From IMG/VR virus record IMGVR_UViG_3300027779_000038, positions 1 to 53,700 of that record: 53,700 nucleotides of DNA. The stretch is one strand, 5' to 3'. Of the stretch, positions 34,349-43,380 are shown piece after piece. Position 1 is the stretch's first letter; every line of letters starts with the position of its first letter. The notes under the pieces were generated by a model, which had not been told where the DNA came from, made no database searches, and worked only from the letters and a program-made list of their open reading frames with translations. Made by a program: the position numbers and the translations under genes. Source of the DNA: a virus.

Positions 34349-35587
34349 ATGGCAACACCTAATGGAGGTTTAATAACAGAAACTAACGCTCAGTATTTCA
34401 CCGGTACACAAGTAGTAATAGCAGTTAATCCAAGCGCGGGCGTAGGACAAACTGTTTTTAAAACCACTTTTAATACAGCACTTACTTTTGGTTCCAACGA
34501 CCCAACTAATCCTCTTTATAATAATAACAACTTTAGACTGTATACAAGCACATCTGGAGCCACGGGAACTTTTACCGAATATATACAATCCTATACCGTA
34601 TTAAATAGCATTATAACTTTAGCAGCCACAATTGCTGCTGGAACCTATGTTGTTATACAATTACTTAGTGAAAGTGGTGGAAAGTTTGGAAACAAAGATG
34701 CACTAGGCACTGTAGTGGAAGAAAACTATGCTAATTACCAATACATAAAAATAAAAGATGTAGTTAATAATTTTTTAGTAGCCTATGTTGGCACTGGTAA
34801 GCTTATTTCAAGTGTAAAACGAACAGATTTAATGTTTCATGCAAAAAGAGCTTTACAGGAATTTAGTTATGATACATTAAGAAGTATTCATTCTCAAGAA
34901 CTAAATATACCAGTAAACTTAAGTGTTCCTTTACCTCAAGACTATGTAAATTATGTTAACGTTTCGTGGGTTGACGCTCAAGGCATTAAACATATTATTT
35001 ATCCTACTACATTAACCTCAAATCCTTACACAAAACCTATACAAGACGCTCAAGGAATACCAACTCAAACAAACCAAGGAGAAAACATAACAGGAACATC
35101 TTTAATTGAGGCTCGTTGGGCTTCTAATAATCTTAATATAATTAATGAAATAAGAGACGATATTGTTGGTAGACTTATAGCGGATGGATTATATGGTTTT
35201 TATGGAGAGTCTTTAGCTTATGGTCAAAGATATGGCATGCAACCAGAAATTTCTCAGATTAATGGATGGTTTACTATAAATGAAAGAGAAGGTAAAATGT
35301 CTTTTTCTAGTGATTTACAAGATAAATTAATAATATTAGAATATATATCTGATGGTTTAGCTTATGATCAAGACATGCAGGTACCTAAGCTAGCAGAAGA
35401 AGCTATATATGCCTATATTATGCATGCGGTTTTAGCTAGTAGAATAAACCAGCCTGAGTATATAATACAAAGATTGCGTAAAGAAAAAAGTGCAAAATTA
35501 AGAAATGCTAAAATAAGATTATCTAACATTAAATCTAATGAGTTTATTCAGATTATGAGAGGTAAATCTAAGTGGATTAAATCATAA
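34349..35587 (+). CDS. Tail tubular/adaptor protein (412 aa)
   Basis: The N-terminal ~140 residues are Thr/Asn-rich and beta-like, possibly an added surface domain. The rest, from 'YQYIKIKDVVNNFLVAYV' through 'AKRALQEFSYDTLRSIHSQE' and 'PLPQDYVNYVNVSWVDAQGI', matches the pattern of T7 gp11-like adaptor proteins that form the ring beneath the portal. The end is helical and basic ('RLRKEKSAKLRNAKIRLSN'). It probably bridges the connector and the stabilisation protein encoded next. Confidence 0.7.
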   Translation: MATPNGGLITETNAQYFTGTQVVIAVNPSAGVGQTVFKTTFNTALTFGSNDPTNPLYNNNNFRLYTSTSGATGTFTEYIQSYTVLNSIITLAATIAAGTYVVIQLLSESGGKFGNKDALGTVVEENYANYQYIKIKDVVNNFLVAYVGTGKLISSVKRTDLMFHAKRALQEFSYDTLRSIHSQELNIPVNLSVPLPQDYVNYVNVSWVDAQGIKHIIYPTTLTSNPYTKPIQDAQGIPTQTNQGENITGTSLIEARWASNNLNIINEIRDDIVGRLIADGLYGFYGESLAYGQRYGMQPEISQINGWFTINEREGKMSFSSDLQDKLIILEYISDGLAYDQDMQVPKLAEEAIYAYIMHAVLASRINQPEYIIQRLRKEKSAKLRNAKIRLSNIKSNEFIQIMRGKSKWIKS

Positions 35588-35592
35588 ATTAA

Positions 35593-38500
35593 ATGGCAGA
35601 AGTTAAAAACTCTTTCATTAAGTCTAAAATGAATAAAGACCTAGATGCTAGGTTGTTACCAAACGGCGAATATCGTGAAGGACTTAATATACAAGTAAGT
35701 AGATCAGAGGGTGCCGACGTTGGAGCGTTAGAAAATGTTTTAGGTAACGAAGAAATAGTTAATTTTAAAACAATAAGTGGTTGTAATCCTGTAACTAGTG
35801 GTGATTGTAATTTAAAAACAATAGGTGTATTTACAGATAAAGTAAATGATAATATTTATATATTTTTAACAGACTATACTGACTCAGGGTTTGAAACATC
35901 GATAACATATAATAATGAATCACATAATTATATTTATATACACAATGTATTAAGTAGAGAATCTAATTTATTATTAACTGGTTCTTTTTTAAACTTTTCT
36001 ACAACTAATCCTATTTATGGTATAAATATATTAGAAGGAGTGTTGTTTTGGACCGATAACAGAAATCAACCAAGAAAAATAGACGTAAGTAGGGCTTCTA
36101 CAAACTCAACAGAACAAACTTCTAATAATTATTACACAACTGAAGAACAAATTTCAGTTGCTACTTACAACCCTTATCAAACTATAGATTTATATTTTAA
36201 TAAATGGGGTAGTGGTGTTGTTAAATCTACTGTTACAGCTGGAACTACAATAAGTTTTGTTACAGATAGTTTAACAGGTATACCATCTGTAGGATCAAGT
36301 GTTGCAAAAGCTGATAACACGGTTATAGGGACCATACTATCTTTTAGTTCTTCCGGTAATTCTATTGTTGTAAGTGCAGCAACTACTTTATCCGTTGGTG
36401 ATGTTTTAAGATTTTTTGTTGCTAGTAATTTTGCCGCAAGTACTGCCACGCATTATTCAAGTATGTATAATGCTACTGATAAATTTGCAGCAGATGGCAC
36501 AACACTTAATCCTACTTTTCAAACAGCAGGACCGGATATTAATGGCAACACTGTAACCAATTATCCTGGTGATCCTGACTTTTTAAAAGATAAATTTGTA
36601 CGCTTTAGTTATAGATTTAAATTTGATGGAGGGGAAAATTCAATATTTGCTCCATTTACTCAACCTGCTTTTATACCTAAACAAGATGGTTATTTTTTAG
36701 ACAATGATTCAGCTCTTTCAGGTAATACAAAAGATGAAAATTCAACATATAGAAGTACTATTGTTGCTTTTATGGAAAATCAAGTAAATAACATATTACT
36801 TCAAATTCCACTACCTTGTCAAGCAAATGAACTTTATGATAAATTTAAAGTAATAGAAATTGATATTCTTTATAAAGAATCTGATGGTTTAGCTGTTCAA
36901 TTGGTAGATAAAATATCTAGAGATGGTATTGAAGGTTTTGAACAATTAGGTGGTACTGATAATGTAGTTGTTTACAACTATCAAGGCGATAAACCATATA
37001 GAACACTTCCCTCCGCTGACTTAATAAGAGTATTTGATAAGGTACCTGTTAGAGCTTACGGTCAAGAAATAATAGGTAATAGAATTGTATATAGTAATTT
37101 TCAAACACAACATACTCCTCCTGAATCTTTAAATTATAACGTAGGTATATATGATAAAAATGCTTTTTCATTAGCCACCAGCGATGATGAGGCAGTACCA
37201 AGCTCTAGTATAGTAGAATATCCTATGCATACTGTTAAACAAAACAGAAATTACCAAGTTGGTGTTGTTTTATCTGATAAGTTTGGTAGACAGTCAACAG
37301 TATTACTTTCTTCGGCTGTTGTACAAAATTTTGAATCTGGAAATATAAATGCTTTTGGTGGATCTACTGTTTATTTTCCTTATAGAAAAGATAAAGGAAC
37401 CACTAATAATGATATTAACTCTTGGCCCGGTGATTCAATAAAAATATTATTTAATCAAGCTATAGGCACCACTGGTATTTATGCTGGTAATGCTGCTAAT
37501 TTTATTAATGGATGGCCTGGTATTTACAATGGAGATATTACTAATGCTGATTATAATCCTTTAGGTTGGTATTCATATAAAGTTGTTATTAAACAGCAAG
37601 AACAAGAATACTATAACGTTTATTTACCAGGTATATTAAACGGTTATCCTAATAATCCAGCTACCCCACCAGACCCTCAAGATACTGTGGCTTTTATAAC
37701 TTTATTAGGTGATAATATAAATAAAGTTCCTAGAGACCTTACAGACGTGGGGCCGGTACAAGTACAGTTTAGAAGTTCAGTACCAATATTTGGTAGAGTA
37801 ACTCCTCAACAAACTGCACCTGGAACCGTTCCGGTATTCAATACGCAATTTTATCCTACTATAGAGCCTGATGTTGTTAATACTATAGGCGTAGAAGATA
37901 ATCTATTAGGAACAAATATTGCCTACAGTGACATTTATCAAACAGAAAGTAATCCAAACATGGGTAGGGTGTCTCAATCTTCAATCACTAATCCTATAGG
38001 CTCTGGTCCTTTAGCTAGTGGTACTTATAATTTTTTATTAGGTATATATGAAACAGCGCCAGTAGATTCAAGATTAAATATATTTTGGGAAACATCTACA
38101 TCTGGTCTTATATCTGATTTAAATTTAGCTATAGAGCAAGAAAGTCCAGGTATAAAAGGTTTTACAACTGCTCCTGGACAAAATACTACTTGGACTTATT
38201 CTCAAAATGAAAATATGACCACAGGCACTGGTGTTGCTAAGAATTTTTATCCTTATCAACAAACAGTAACAAATGGTCCTATGGTTCAAGTTGATAATTC
38301 TATAATTGATAATTGGTGGGTGGAAGATGGAGAAGGTGCTACTAGAACAAATGATTTTACTTTAACTAAACAAGAAGGCTCTCCAGATACATATACTATT
38401 TCCACAGCTAATACTTTTTATTTTGGTAGTAATGCTTCTACAAAAGAAAGTTATCAATTTTTCTTTGAAGTAATTAATGAAGATACTAGTATAATTAGTG

Positions 38501-40590
38501 TTGTTACAGCAAGTGGTTTGTTAGAAAATTCTAAACCAATTATAACAAATTGTCCTAGCAATATAAATCCAGCGGCTGGAGCGGCGGTTTTGTTTACTTA
38601 CCAAGGAAGTAATGGAAGTGTTGATTCTGAGGGTAAGACTTTAGATTTAACTTGGTCTATTGCAAGTCAAGATTCAACAAATCCTAACAACCCAGAATTA
38701 ACAATAGTAAAAATAGAAGATTTAAATCAAGAATCAAGAGCAGAATTAAGAGATGATACTGGTAGCTTAAATGGTACAATAAGTGTGGTTGTTAAACTTG
38801 AAGATGCCAATGGTTCTGTACAAAGTTTATCTTCAACGTGCGAAACTGGGGCGGATGGTAGCCAAGCATATAACACCACATCAACTAACGGTAGTTGGTA
38901 TAATGGGGAAAAACAAATTAATGAAGGACCAGAATCTTCTGGTTTTTACTGGAGTACTGATAAAACTAATGAAGTTACATCAACACCTTTACCGGAAGTT
39001 ACTAGAGCACCTATTGATGGTCAACCTACCCCAAATCCCATAATAGGCCAATCTGGATCACAAACAGCTTCATTAGATGCAGAAGGTGTCTGTGGTTCGG
39101 GCGATTTTACTTGGATCTGGAAAAACTCAAATAGAAATGCTTTATCTATGGGCTCGTCAAACACAAATCCTAGTGGCTTAACAGCTGGTACTGGTTACAT
39201 AATGGTTGATTTTGAGTTTGATTTATCGAATCTTACATCGCCTCAGAATGATAATCCATCTTTAATATATCCTGCATATTTACAATATAGAAATACAAAT
39301 AATGGAAACTATCCTAATAACTGGACAACTGCAATTGATATAGAAGGACAGGTTATAAAATTTGGAGGTACATCTATTAATAATTATGATATATCTAATA
39401 ATAACCTACTTGATTTTACTAGCACGGGCATTACAGACAAAGCAAATACGGCTACTTCTGAAACTGACAATGGCTATAATAACACAGATGCTATTCAAGT
39501 TAAAACAGCAACCATAACATCACAAAACCAAACACCACTACTGTCTGTAAAAGGTACAAGAATATTTGCTTTTGGTAAAGATCAAGGTTATTCCACAACA
39601 CCAGATTATTTTGGCGATTACAGGTTAATTGTTAGATATCCTTATGGTGACAATACAAGTGATAAACCCATACCCGTATTAACTAGTACCAGTTGTCCAC
39701 CTATAGACTCCGTATATAACAACTACTTTGCAGGTATGAGTCAAAAAGTAAAATTAACATACGGTGATTTTTATAAACCTTTAATGGATGGCGCTAACCC
39801 TCCAAGCTATTTTGGATATTTTATAAGCAGCAATGGTAATGTTGATATAGAAAATGCTAAACTTGTTGTACCTGAAAACCCAGTTTATGCTAGAGAGTGG
39901 GCTCTTAGATATGTAACACAATTTTATACTAATCCAGAAATGACCACTAAATATACTGATACGGTTAATAATCAGTATTACTCTTATTCTTCTTCATCAA
40001 ATGATGATTTAAATGCAAAATATGGTAATGAAAATTCTAATAGTGCAAAGTATCAAAAACCTAATGGAGAAAGTGTTCCAGAGTTTGGGAGCACAAATAA
40101 AAACAGAAAATGGGTTGGTAAGTTTAATAGTGAAGGCCAAAAAATAAAAGGAACGGCACAGCCTACTACATATACCGCCGGTCTACCCTTACCACCACCT
40201 ACGCCTAATCACCCAGATGGAGTTATAATGACTGGGGTTAGTGCAAGGATTATTGATGGCCAAAGGATTCAGCTCCTAAATGAAACTTTTAGGAACACTT
40301 CTGAAGCTGGTGAATGGGTAAATAAAATAGCTCAAAACTTTACTAATCGCCCTGGTCCTCAAGAAAATATTCCGTTTGAAGGTACATTTTTAAAGTTTTA
40401 TTCAACTGATTCACCATACAACCTAGTTTATCAAGTGCAAGCAATCCCTAGTCCCTTCATTTCTAGTGTGTCTTCGTATGCTTATTATAATACTGGAAAG
40501 GTTGTAATATCAAATATTGATTGGAGGAATTCCGGATTTCCAAACACCCTTGGAGTGGGTGACTATTATTATAACTGGGATGTGGTGTAA
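35593..40590 (+). CDS. Tail stabilisation/tubular protein, N-terminal section (1665 aa)
   Basis: Starts 'MAEVKNSFIKSKMNKDLDAR' and continues 'LLPNGEYREGLNIQVSRSEG', the entry signature of T7 gp12-like stabilisation proteins (the 'muzzle') in crAss-like and marine podoviruses. The first ~800 residues look like beta-propeller or nozzle sequence ('FTQPAFIPKQDGYF', 'YSNFQTQHTPPESLNYNVGI'). From about 980 there is a Ser/Asn/Thr-rich region with Cys residues, probably inserted Ig-like domains. The expected C-terminal part of the family is not here but in the next gene. Confidence 0.7.
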   Translation: MAEVKNSFIKSKMNKDLDARLLPNGEYREGLNIQVSRSEGADVGALENVLGNEEIVNFKTISGCNPVTSGDCNLKTIGVFTDKVNDNIYIFLTDYTDSGFETSITYNNESHNYIYIHNVLSRESNLLLTGSFLNFSTTNPIYGINILEGVLFWTDNRNQPRKIDVSRASTNSTEQTSNNYYTTEEQISVATYNPYQTIDLYFNKWGSGVVKSTVTAGTTISFVTDSLTGIPSVGSSVAKADNTVIGTILSFSSSGNSIVVSAATTLSVGDVLRFFVASNFAASTATHYSSMYNATDKFAADGTTLNPTFQTAGPDINGNTVTNYPGDPDFLKDKFVRFSYRFKFDGGENSIFAPFTQPAFIPKQDGYFLDNDSALSGNTKDENSTYRSTIVAFMENQVNNILLQIPLPCQANELYDKFKVIEIDILYKESDGLAVQLVDKISRDGIEGFEQLGGTDNVVVYNYQGDKPYRTLPSADLIRVFDKVPVRAYGQEIIGNRIVYSNFQTQHTPPESLNYNVGIYDKNAFSLATSDDEAVPSSSIVEYPMHTVKQNRNYQVGVVLSDKFGRQSTVLLSSAVVQNFESGNINAFGGSTVYFPYRKDKGTTNNDINSWPGDSIKILFNQAIGTTGIYAGNAANFINGWPGIYNGDITNADYNPLGWYSYKVVIKQQEQEYYNVYLPGILNGYPNNPATPPDPQDTVAFITLLGDNINKVPRDLTDVGPVQVQFRSSVPIFGRVTPQQTAPGTVPVFNTQFYPTIEPDVVNTIGVEDNLLGTNIAYSDIYQTESNPNMGRVSQSSITNPIGSGPLASGTYNFLLGIYETAPVDSRLNIFWETSTSGLISDLNLAIEQESPGIKGFTTAPGQNTTWTYSQNENMTTGTGVAKNFYPYQQTVTNGPMVQVDNSIIDNWWVEDGEGATRTNDFTLTKQEGSPDTYTISTANTFYFGSNASTKESYQFFFEVINEDTSIISVVTASGLLENSKPIITNCPSNINPAAGAAVLFTYQGSNGSVDSEGKTLDLTWSIASQDSTNPNNPELTIVKIEDLNQESRAELRDDTGSLNGTISVVVKLEDANGSVQSLSSTCETGADGSQAYNTTSTNGSWYNGEKQINEGPESSGFYWSTDKTNEVTSTPLPEVTRAPIDGQPTPNPIIGQSGSQTASLDAEGVCGSGDFTWIWKNSNRNALSMGSSNTNPSGLTAGTGYIMVDFEFDLSNLTSPQNDNPSLIYPAYLQYRNTNNGNYPNNWTTAIDIEGQVIKFGGTSINNYDISNNNLLDFTSTGITDKANTATSETDNGYNNTDAIQVKTATITSQNQTPLLSVKGTRIFAFGKDQGYSTTPDYFGDYRLIVRYPYGDNTSDKPIPVLTSTSCPPIDSVYNNYFAGMSQKVKLTYGDFYKPLMDGANPPSYFGYFISSNGNVDIENAKLVVPENPVYAREWALRYVTQFYTNPEMTTKYTDTVNNQYYSYSSSSNDDLNAKYGNENSNSAKYQKPNGESVPEFGSTNKNRKWVGKFNSEGQKIKGTAQPTTYTAGLPLPPPTPNHPDGVIMTGVSARIIDGQRIQLLNETFRNTSEAGEWVNKIAQNFTNRPGPQENIPFEGTFLKFYSTDSPYNLVYQVQAIPSPFISSVSSYAYYNTGKVVISNIDWRNSGFPNTLGVGDYYYNWDVV

Positions 40591-40619
40591 CAATATAAAT
40601 AAATAAGTAATAATAAATT

Positions 40620-42110
40620 ATGGCAGCATTAATAGAAGTTAAGTATTTTAACAGTTTTATTTTACGCAAAACCCTTAATGATAATACAGGAGGAGAAGCT
40701 GTGTGGAATGGATCTAGAGGTAATAATACTTATCCAAAAACAGCTGTTGCTAACGACAATAATTGGGCCATAGAAGAAGCGAGAATAAGAGGTGGATATA
40801 ATAATGTATCTACTGATTACGGCGCTAAAGCATATGTAGTTGACGATAATCCTATTGCTTCTATTAGAAAAAACTCTTTAATATATTCTGGTATATTTAA
40901 CTCAAGAACAAGCATAAATGATACTAATGTATTTTCAGTAGGTACAGACATAACAAGAAGTGTAGATCCTATAAATGGTTCAATTCAAAAATTATTTGCA
41001 GAAGATACAAATTTAATTATTTTTCAAGAGAAAAAAGTTAGTAACGCTTTAATAGATAAAGATGCTATATATACAGCTGAAGGTCAATCTTTAACAACTT
41101 CAGGCACACAAGTTATAGGTCAAGTAAGAGCTTACGCTGGTAACTTTGGTATAAGTAAAAATCCAGAAAGTTTTGCTGTATATGGTACTAGAAAATATTT
41201 TACTGATAAAGATAGAAATGCAGTACTTAGATTATCACAAGATGGAATAACAGAAATATCTAACTATGGTATGATTGATTTTTTTAGAGATCAATTTGGT
41301 AGTTTAAATGGCGGAAAATTAATAGGTGGTTGGGATATATATAACAAACAATATGTAGTTTCTATTCAACCTAAATCTACAACTCTTCCATATAAAACAT
41401 TATCATTTGACGAAATGGTGCAGGGTTGGACAAGCTTATATAGTTACAAGCCAGCAACTATGCTTAGTTTAAAAAGTAAATTTTACAGTAGTGGTCCAAC
41501 AACCAAAGAAGCTAATGATTCAGGTTCTTTATACCAACACTATGTTGCTACACAGCCTAGATCTTATTTTTATGGGGGACAATATGGTTCTAGTGTAGAA
41601 TTTGTGTTTAATCCTAAAGTTAGTATGTCTAAAGTATTTAAGACTGTTAACTATGAAGGTAGTAATGGCTGGCAAATTGATTCATTTGTTTCTGATTTTA
41701 CAGGTATTGGTTATCCTAACACAGATTTTGAATTATATCAAACCGTTAATACTCAAGATAAAACAGGTGAAAAAATACCATCTGTATTAAGTTATAATGA
41801 AGGTACATATGATAGTTCTAATCCCGCACAAGAGTTTGCAAATATAAATACAATACCTTTTACACAAAAAAATGTTACTTTAGTTCCACCTTTATTTCAT
41901 GCTGGATTTACTAGAAAAGAAAATAAATATATGGCAAACTTGGTTAACACAAGTGTTGCTGCACCTGGAGAAGTTATATTTGGTAATAAAATGACAGGTA
42001 TAAAAGGTTATTTTGCTACAGTAAAAATATCAACAGACACTTTAACTGATCCTGGAGGAATGAAAGAATTATTTGCAGCATCTTCAGATTATGTAGAATC
42101 TGCATATTAA
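40620..42110 (+). CDS. Tail stabilisation/tubular protein, C-terminal section (496 aa)
   Basis: Sequence such as 'IRKNSLIYSGIFNSRTSIND', 'DITRSVDPINGSIQKLFAED', 'TNLIIFQEKKVSNALIDKDA' and 'VYGTRKYFTDKDRNAVLRLS' follows the second half of single-chain stabilisation proteins in related phages, from memory. It follows the 1665-residue gene after 29 bases, has its own ATG, and no frame joins them. The two products probably assemble together as the tail nozzle. The 3' end has four ATTAA repeats (42106-42125) before the next start. Confidence 0.7.
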   Translation: MAALIEVKYFNSFILRKTLNDNTGGEAVWNGSRGNNTYPKTAVANDNNWAIEEARIRGGYNNVSTDYGAKAYVVDDNPIASIRKNSLIYSGIFNSRTSINDTNVFSVGTDITRSVDPINGSIQKLFAEDTNLIIFQEKKVSNALIDKDAIYTAEGQSLTTSGTQVIGQVRAYAGNFGISKNPESFAVYGTRKYFTDKDRNAVLRLSQDGITEISNYGMIDFFRDQFGSLNGGKLIGGWDIYNKQYVVSIQPKSTTLPYKTLSFDEMVQGWTSLYSYKPATMLSLKSKFYSSGPTTKEANDSGSLYQHYVATQPRSYFYGGQYGSSVEFVFNPKVSMSKVFKTVNYEGSNGWQIDSFVSDFTGIGYPNTDFELYQTVNTQDKTGEKIPSVLSYNEGTYDSSNPAQEFANINTIPFTQKNVTLVPPLFHAGFTRKENKYMANLVNTSVAAPGEVIFGNKMTGIKGYFATVKISTDTLTDPGGMKELFAASSDYVESAY

Positions 42111-42125
42111 ATTAAATTAAATTAA

Positions 42126-42530
42126 ATGGAATTAAAAGTCAGACAAATAAAGTCTAGTGATTGGGAGATGCTTGTTAGTTGGTGGAAAGGTCATAATTGG
42201 TCTATAATAAACAAAGATGCATTACCAGATAATGGCACCGGTGGTTTTATTGTAGAAGAAAATAATAAACCAGTTTTAGCTGGATTTTTATTTCAAACCA
42301 ACTCTAAAGGATGTTGGTTAGAATTTATAATATCTGATCCTAAATATAAAAAAGACAGAAAAAAAATAATAGAAAAACTTGTAAATACAGCGCAAGACTT
42401 GGCTATTAAACTAGGTTATAAATATATGTTGTTTATAGGTAAAAGTAATGGACTTAGAAAAGTAATGAAAGAATTAGGTTGGTTTGAAGATCCAACCCCA
42501 ACGTTTGAATTAATGAAAAAAATAAATTAA
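42126..42530 (+). CDS. GNAT-like acetyltransferase (134 aa)
   Basis: The pattern 'MELKVRQIKSSDWEMLVSWW' then 'VLAGFLFQTNSKGCWLEFII', 'KDRKKIIEKLVNTAQDLAIK', and 'LGYKYMLFIGKSNGLRKVMK' followed by 'ELGWF' is the order of strands and helices in the GNAT fold (N-acetyltransferase using acetyl-CoA). The usual R/Q-x-x-G-x-G/A loop is not plain, so activity is uncertain. Small GNATs lie among tail and internal protein genes in other marine phages. Substrate unknown; possibly modifies a virion or host protein. Confidence 0.6.
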   Translation: MELKVRQIKSSDWEMLVSWWKGHNWSIINKDALPDNGTGGFIVEENNKPVLAGFLFQTNSKGCWLEFIISDPKYKKDRKKIIEKLVNTAQDLAIKLGYKYMLFIGKSNGLRKVMKELGWFEDPTPTFELMKKIN

Positions 42531-42531
42531 T

Positions 42532-43365
42532 ATGGGAGTAATAACAACTGGTGTGATGTTGGGCGCCGCGGCTATAGGTGCTGCGGGAACTATAGCTAGT
42601 ACCGCAATAGCAACAAGTGCTGCGGGTAAAGCAGAAAAAAGAGCTAGAAGAGATAAAGAAGGTTTAATGATTCAATTAGAAGGATTAGAAGACGAGAGGC
42701 AAAATGTTATAAACCCTTACGAAGGAATAACAGATTTATCAGGAATGATAGAAGGTTTAGGTGATAGTTTTTCTGATACATCTCAAGATCTTAGCAATCC
42801 TTTTGCTAATTTAAGTGTAGCTACTTCAGCTGCTGAATTTCAAGCAGAAGAACAAGATATATCACTAGCAAACACATTAGACACTTTAATGGCTAGTGGC
42901 GCTAGCGCTGGTGGAGCCACGGCTTTAGCTCAAGCAGCATTACAAGGCAAAAGAGGCATAAGTGCTAGTATACAGCAGCAAGAGTCTAGCAATGAAAAAA
43001 TGAGGGCACAAGGTGAAGTAGGATTAATGCAAGCTAAACAAGCTGAAGCTATTAGATTACAAAACGCAGATTATGGTGAAGGGTTACGTATGCAAGAAAA
43101 CCTAAGAGGTGAGGCAGAAAGAATGCAAAATGCTGATGTATTAGGTAAAGAATTTGTGTTTGACGCAACTGAAAGAAGACAAACAGCAGAAATGAATAGA
43201 GTGCAATCTAGTATAAATCAAAGTGCATATCAAGAAGCATCAGCTAGTCAAGCTAAAACATCCGCTTTAACAAGTGGTATAAGAGGTCTATCAAATATTG
43301 GTATTGGGATGATGAACTCTTCAACTACAAAACCCCCAGGTGGTAATGTTTTAACCGGACCCTAA
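42532..43365 (+). CDS. Internal virion/ejection protein (277 aa)
   Basis: Starts with a hydrophobic Ala/Gly-rich segment (residues 3-30, 'GVMLGAAAIGAAGTIASTAI') and continues with long Gln/Glu/Ala-rich helices ('QQESSNEKMRAQGEVGLMQA'). This is the architecture of T7 gp14-like internal proteins, which leave the head with the DNA and form part of the channel across the cell envelope. No enzyme motif. It is the first of three such genes in a row, and the next starts 15 bases later. Confidence 0.7.
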   Translation: MGVITTGVMLGAAAIGAAGTIASTAIATSAAGKAEKRARRDKEGLMIQLEGLEDERQNVINPYEGITDLSGMIEGLGDSFSDTSQDLSNPFANLSVATSAAEFQAEEQDISLANTLDTLMASGASAGGATALAQAALQGKRGISASIQQQESSNEKMRAQGEVGLMQAKQAEAIRLQNADYGEGLRMQENLRGEAERMQNADVLGKEFVFDATERRQTAEMNRVQSSINQSAYQEASASQAKTSALTSGIRGLSNIGIGMMNSSTTKPPGGNVLTGP

Positions 43366-43380
43366 TTAACAAAATAGATC

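Noticed and set aside
40591-40619. Frameshift or read-through joining the 1665- and 496-residue genes
   Set aside because: The gap has a stop, A/T-rich leader and a new ATG; no single indel or suppressed stop gives a continuous frame with good sequence.
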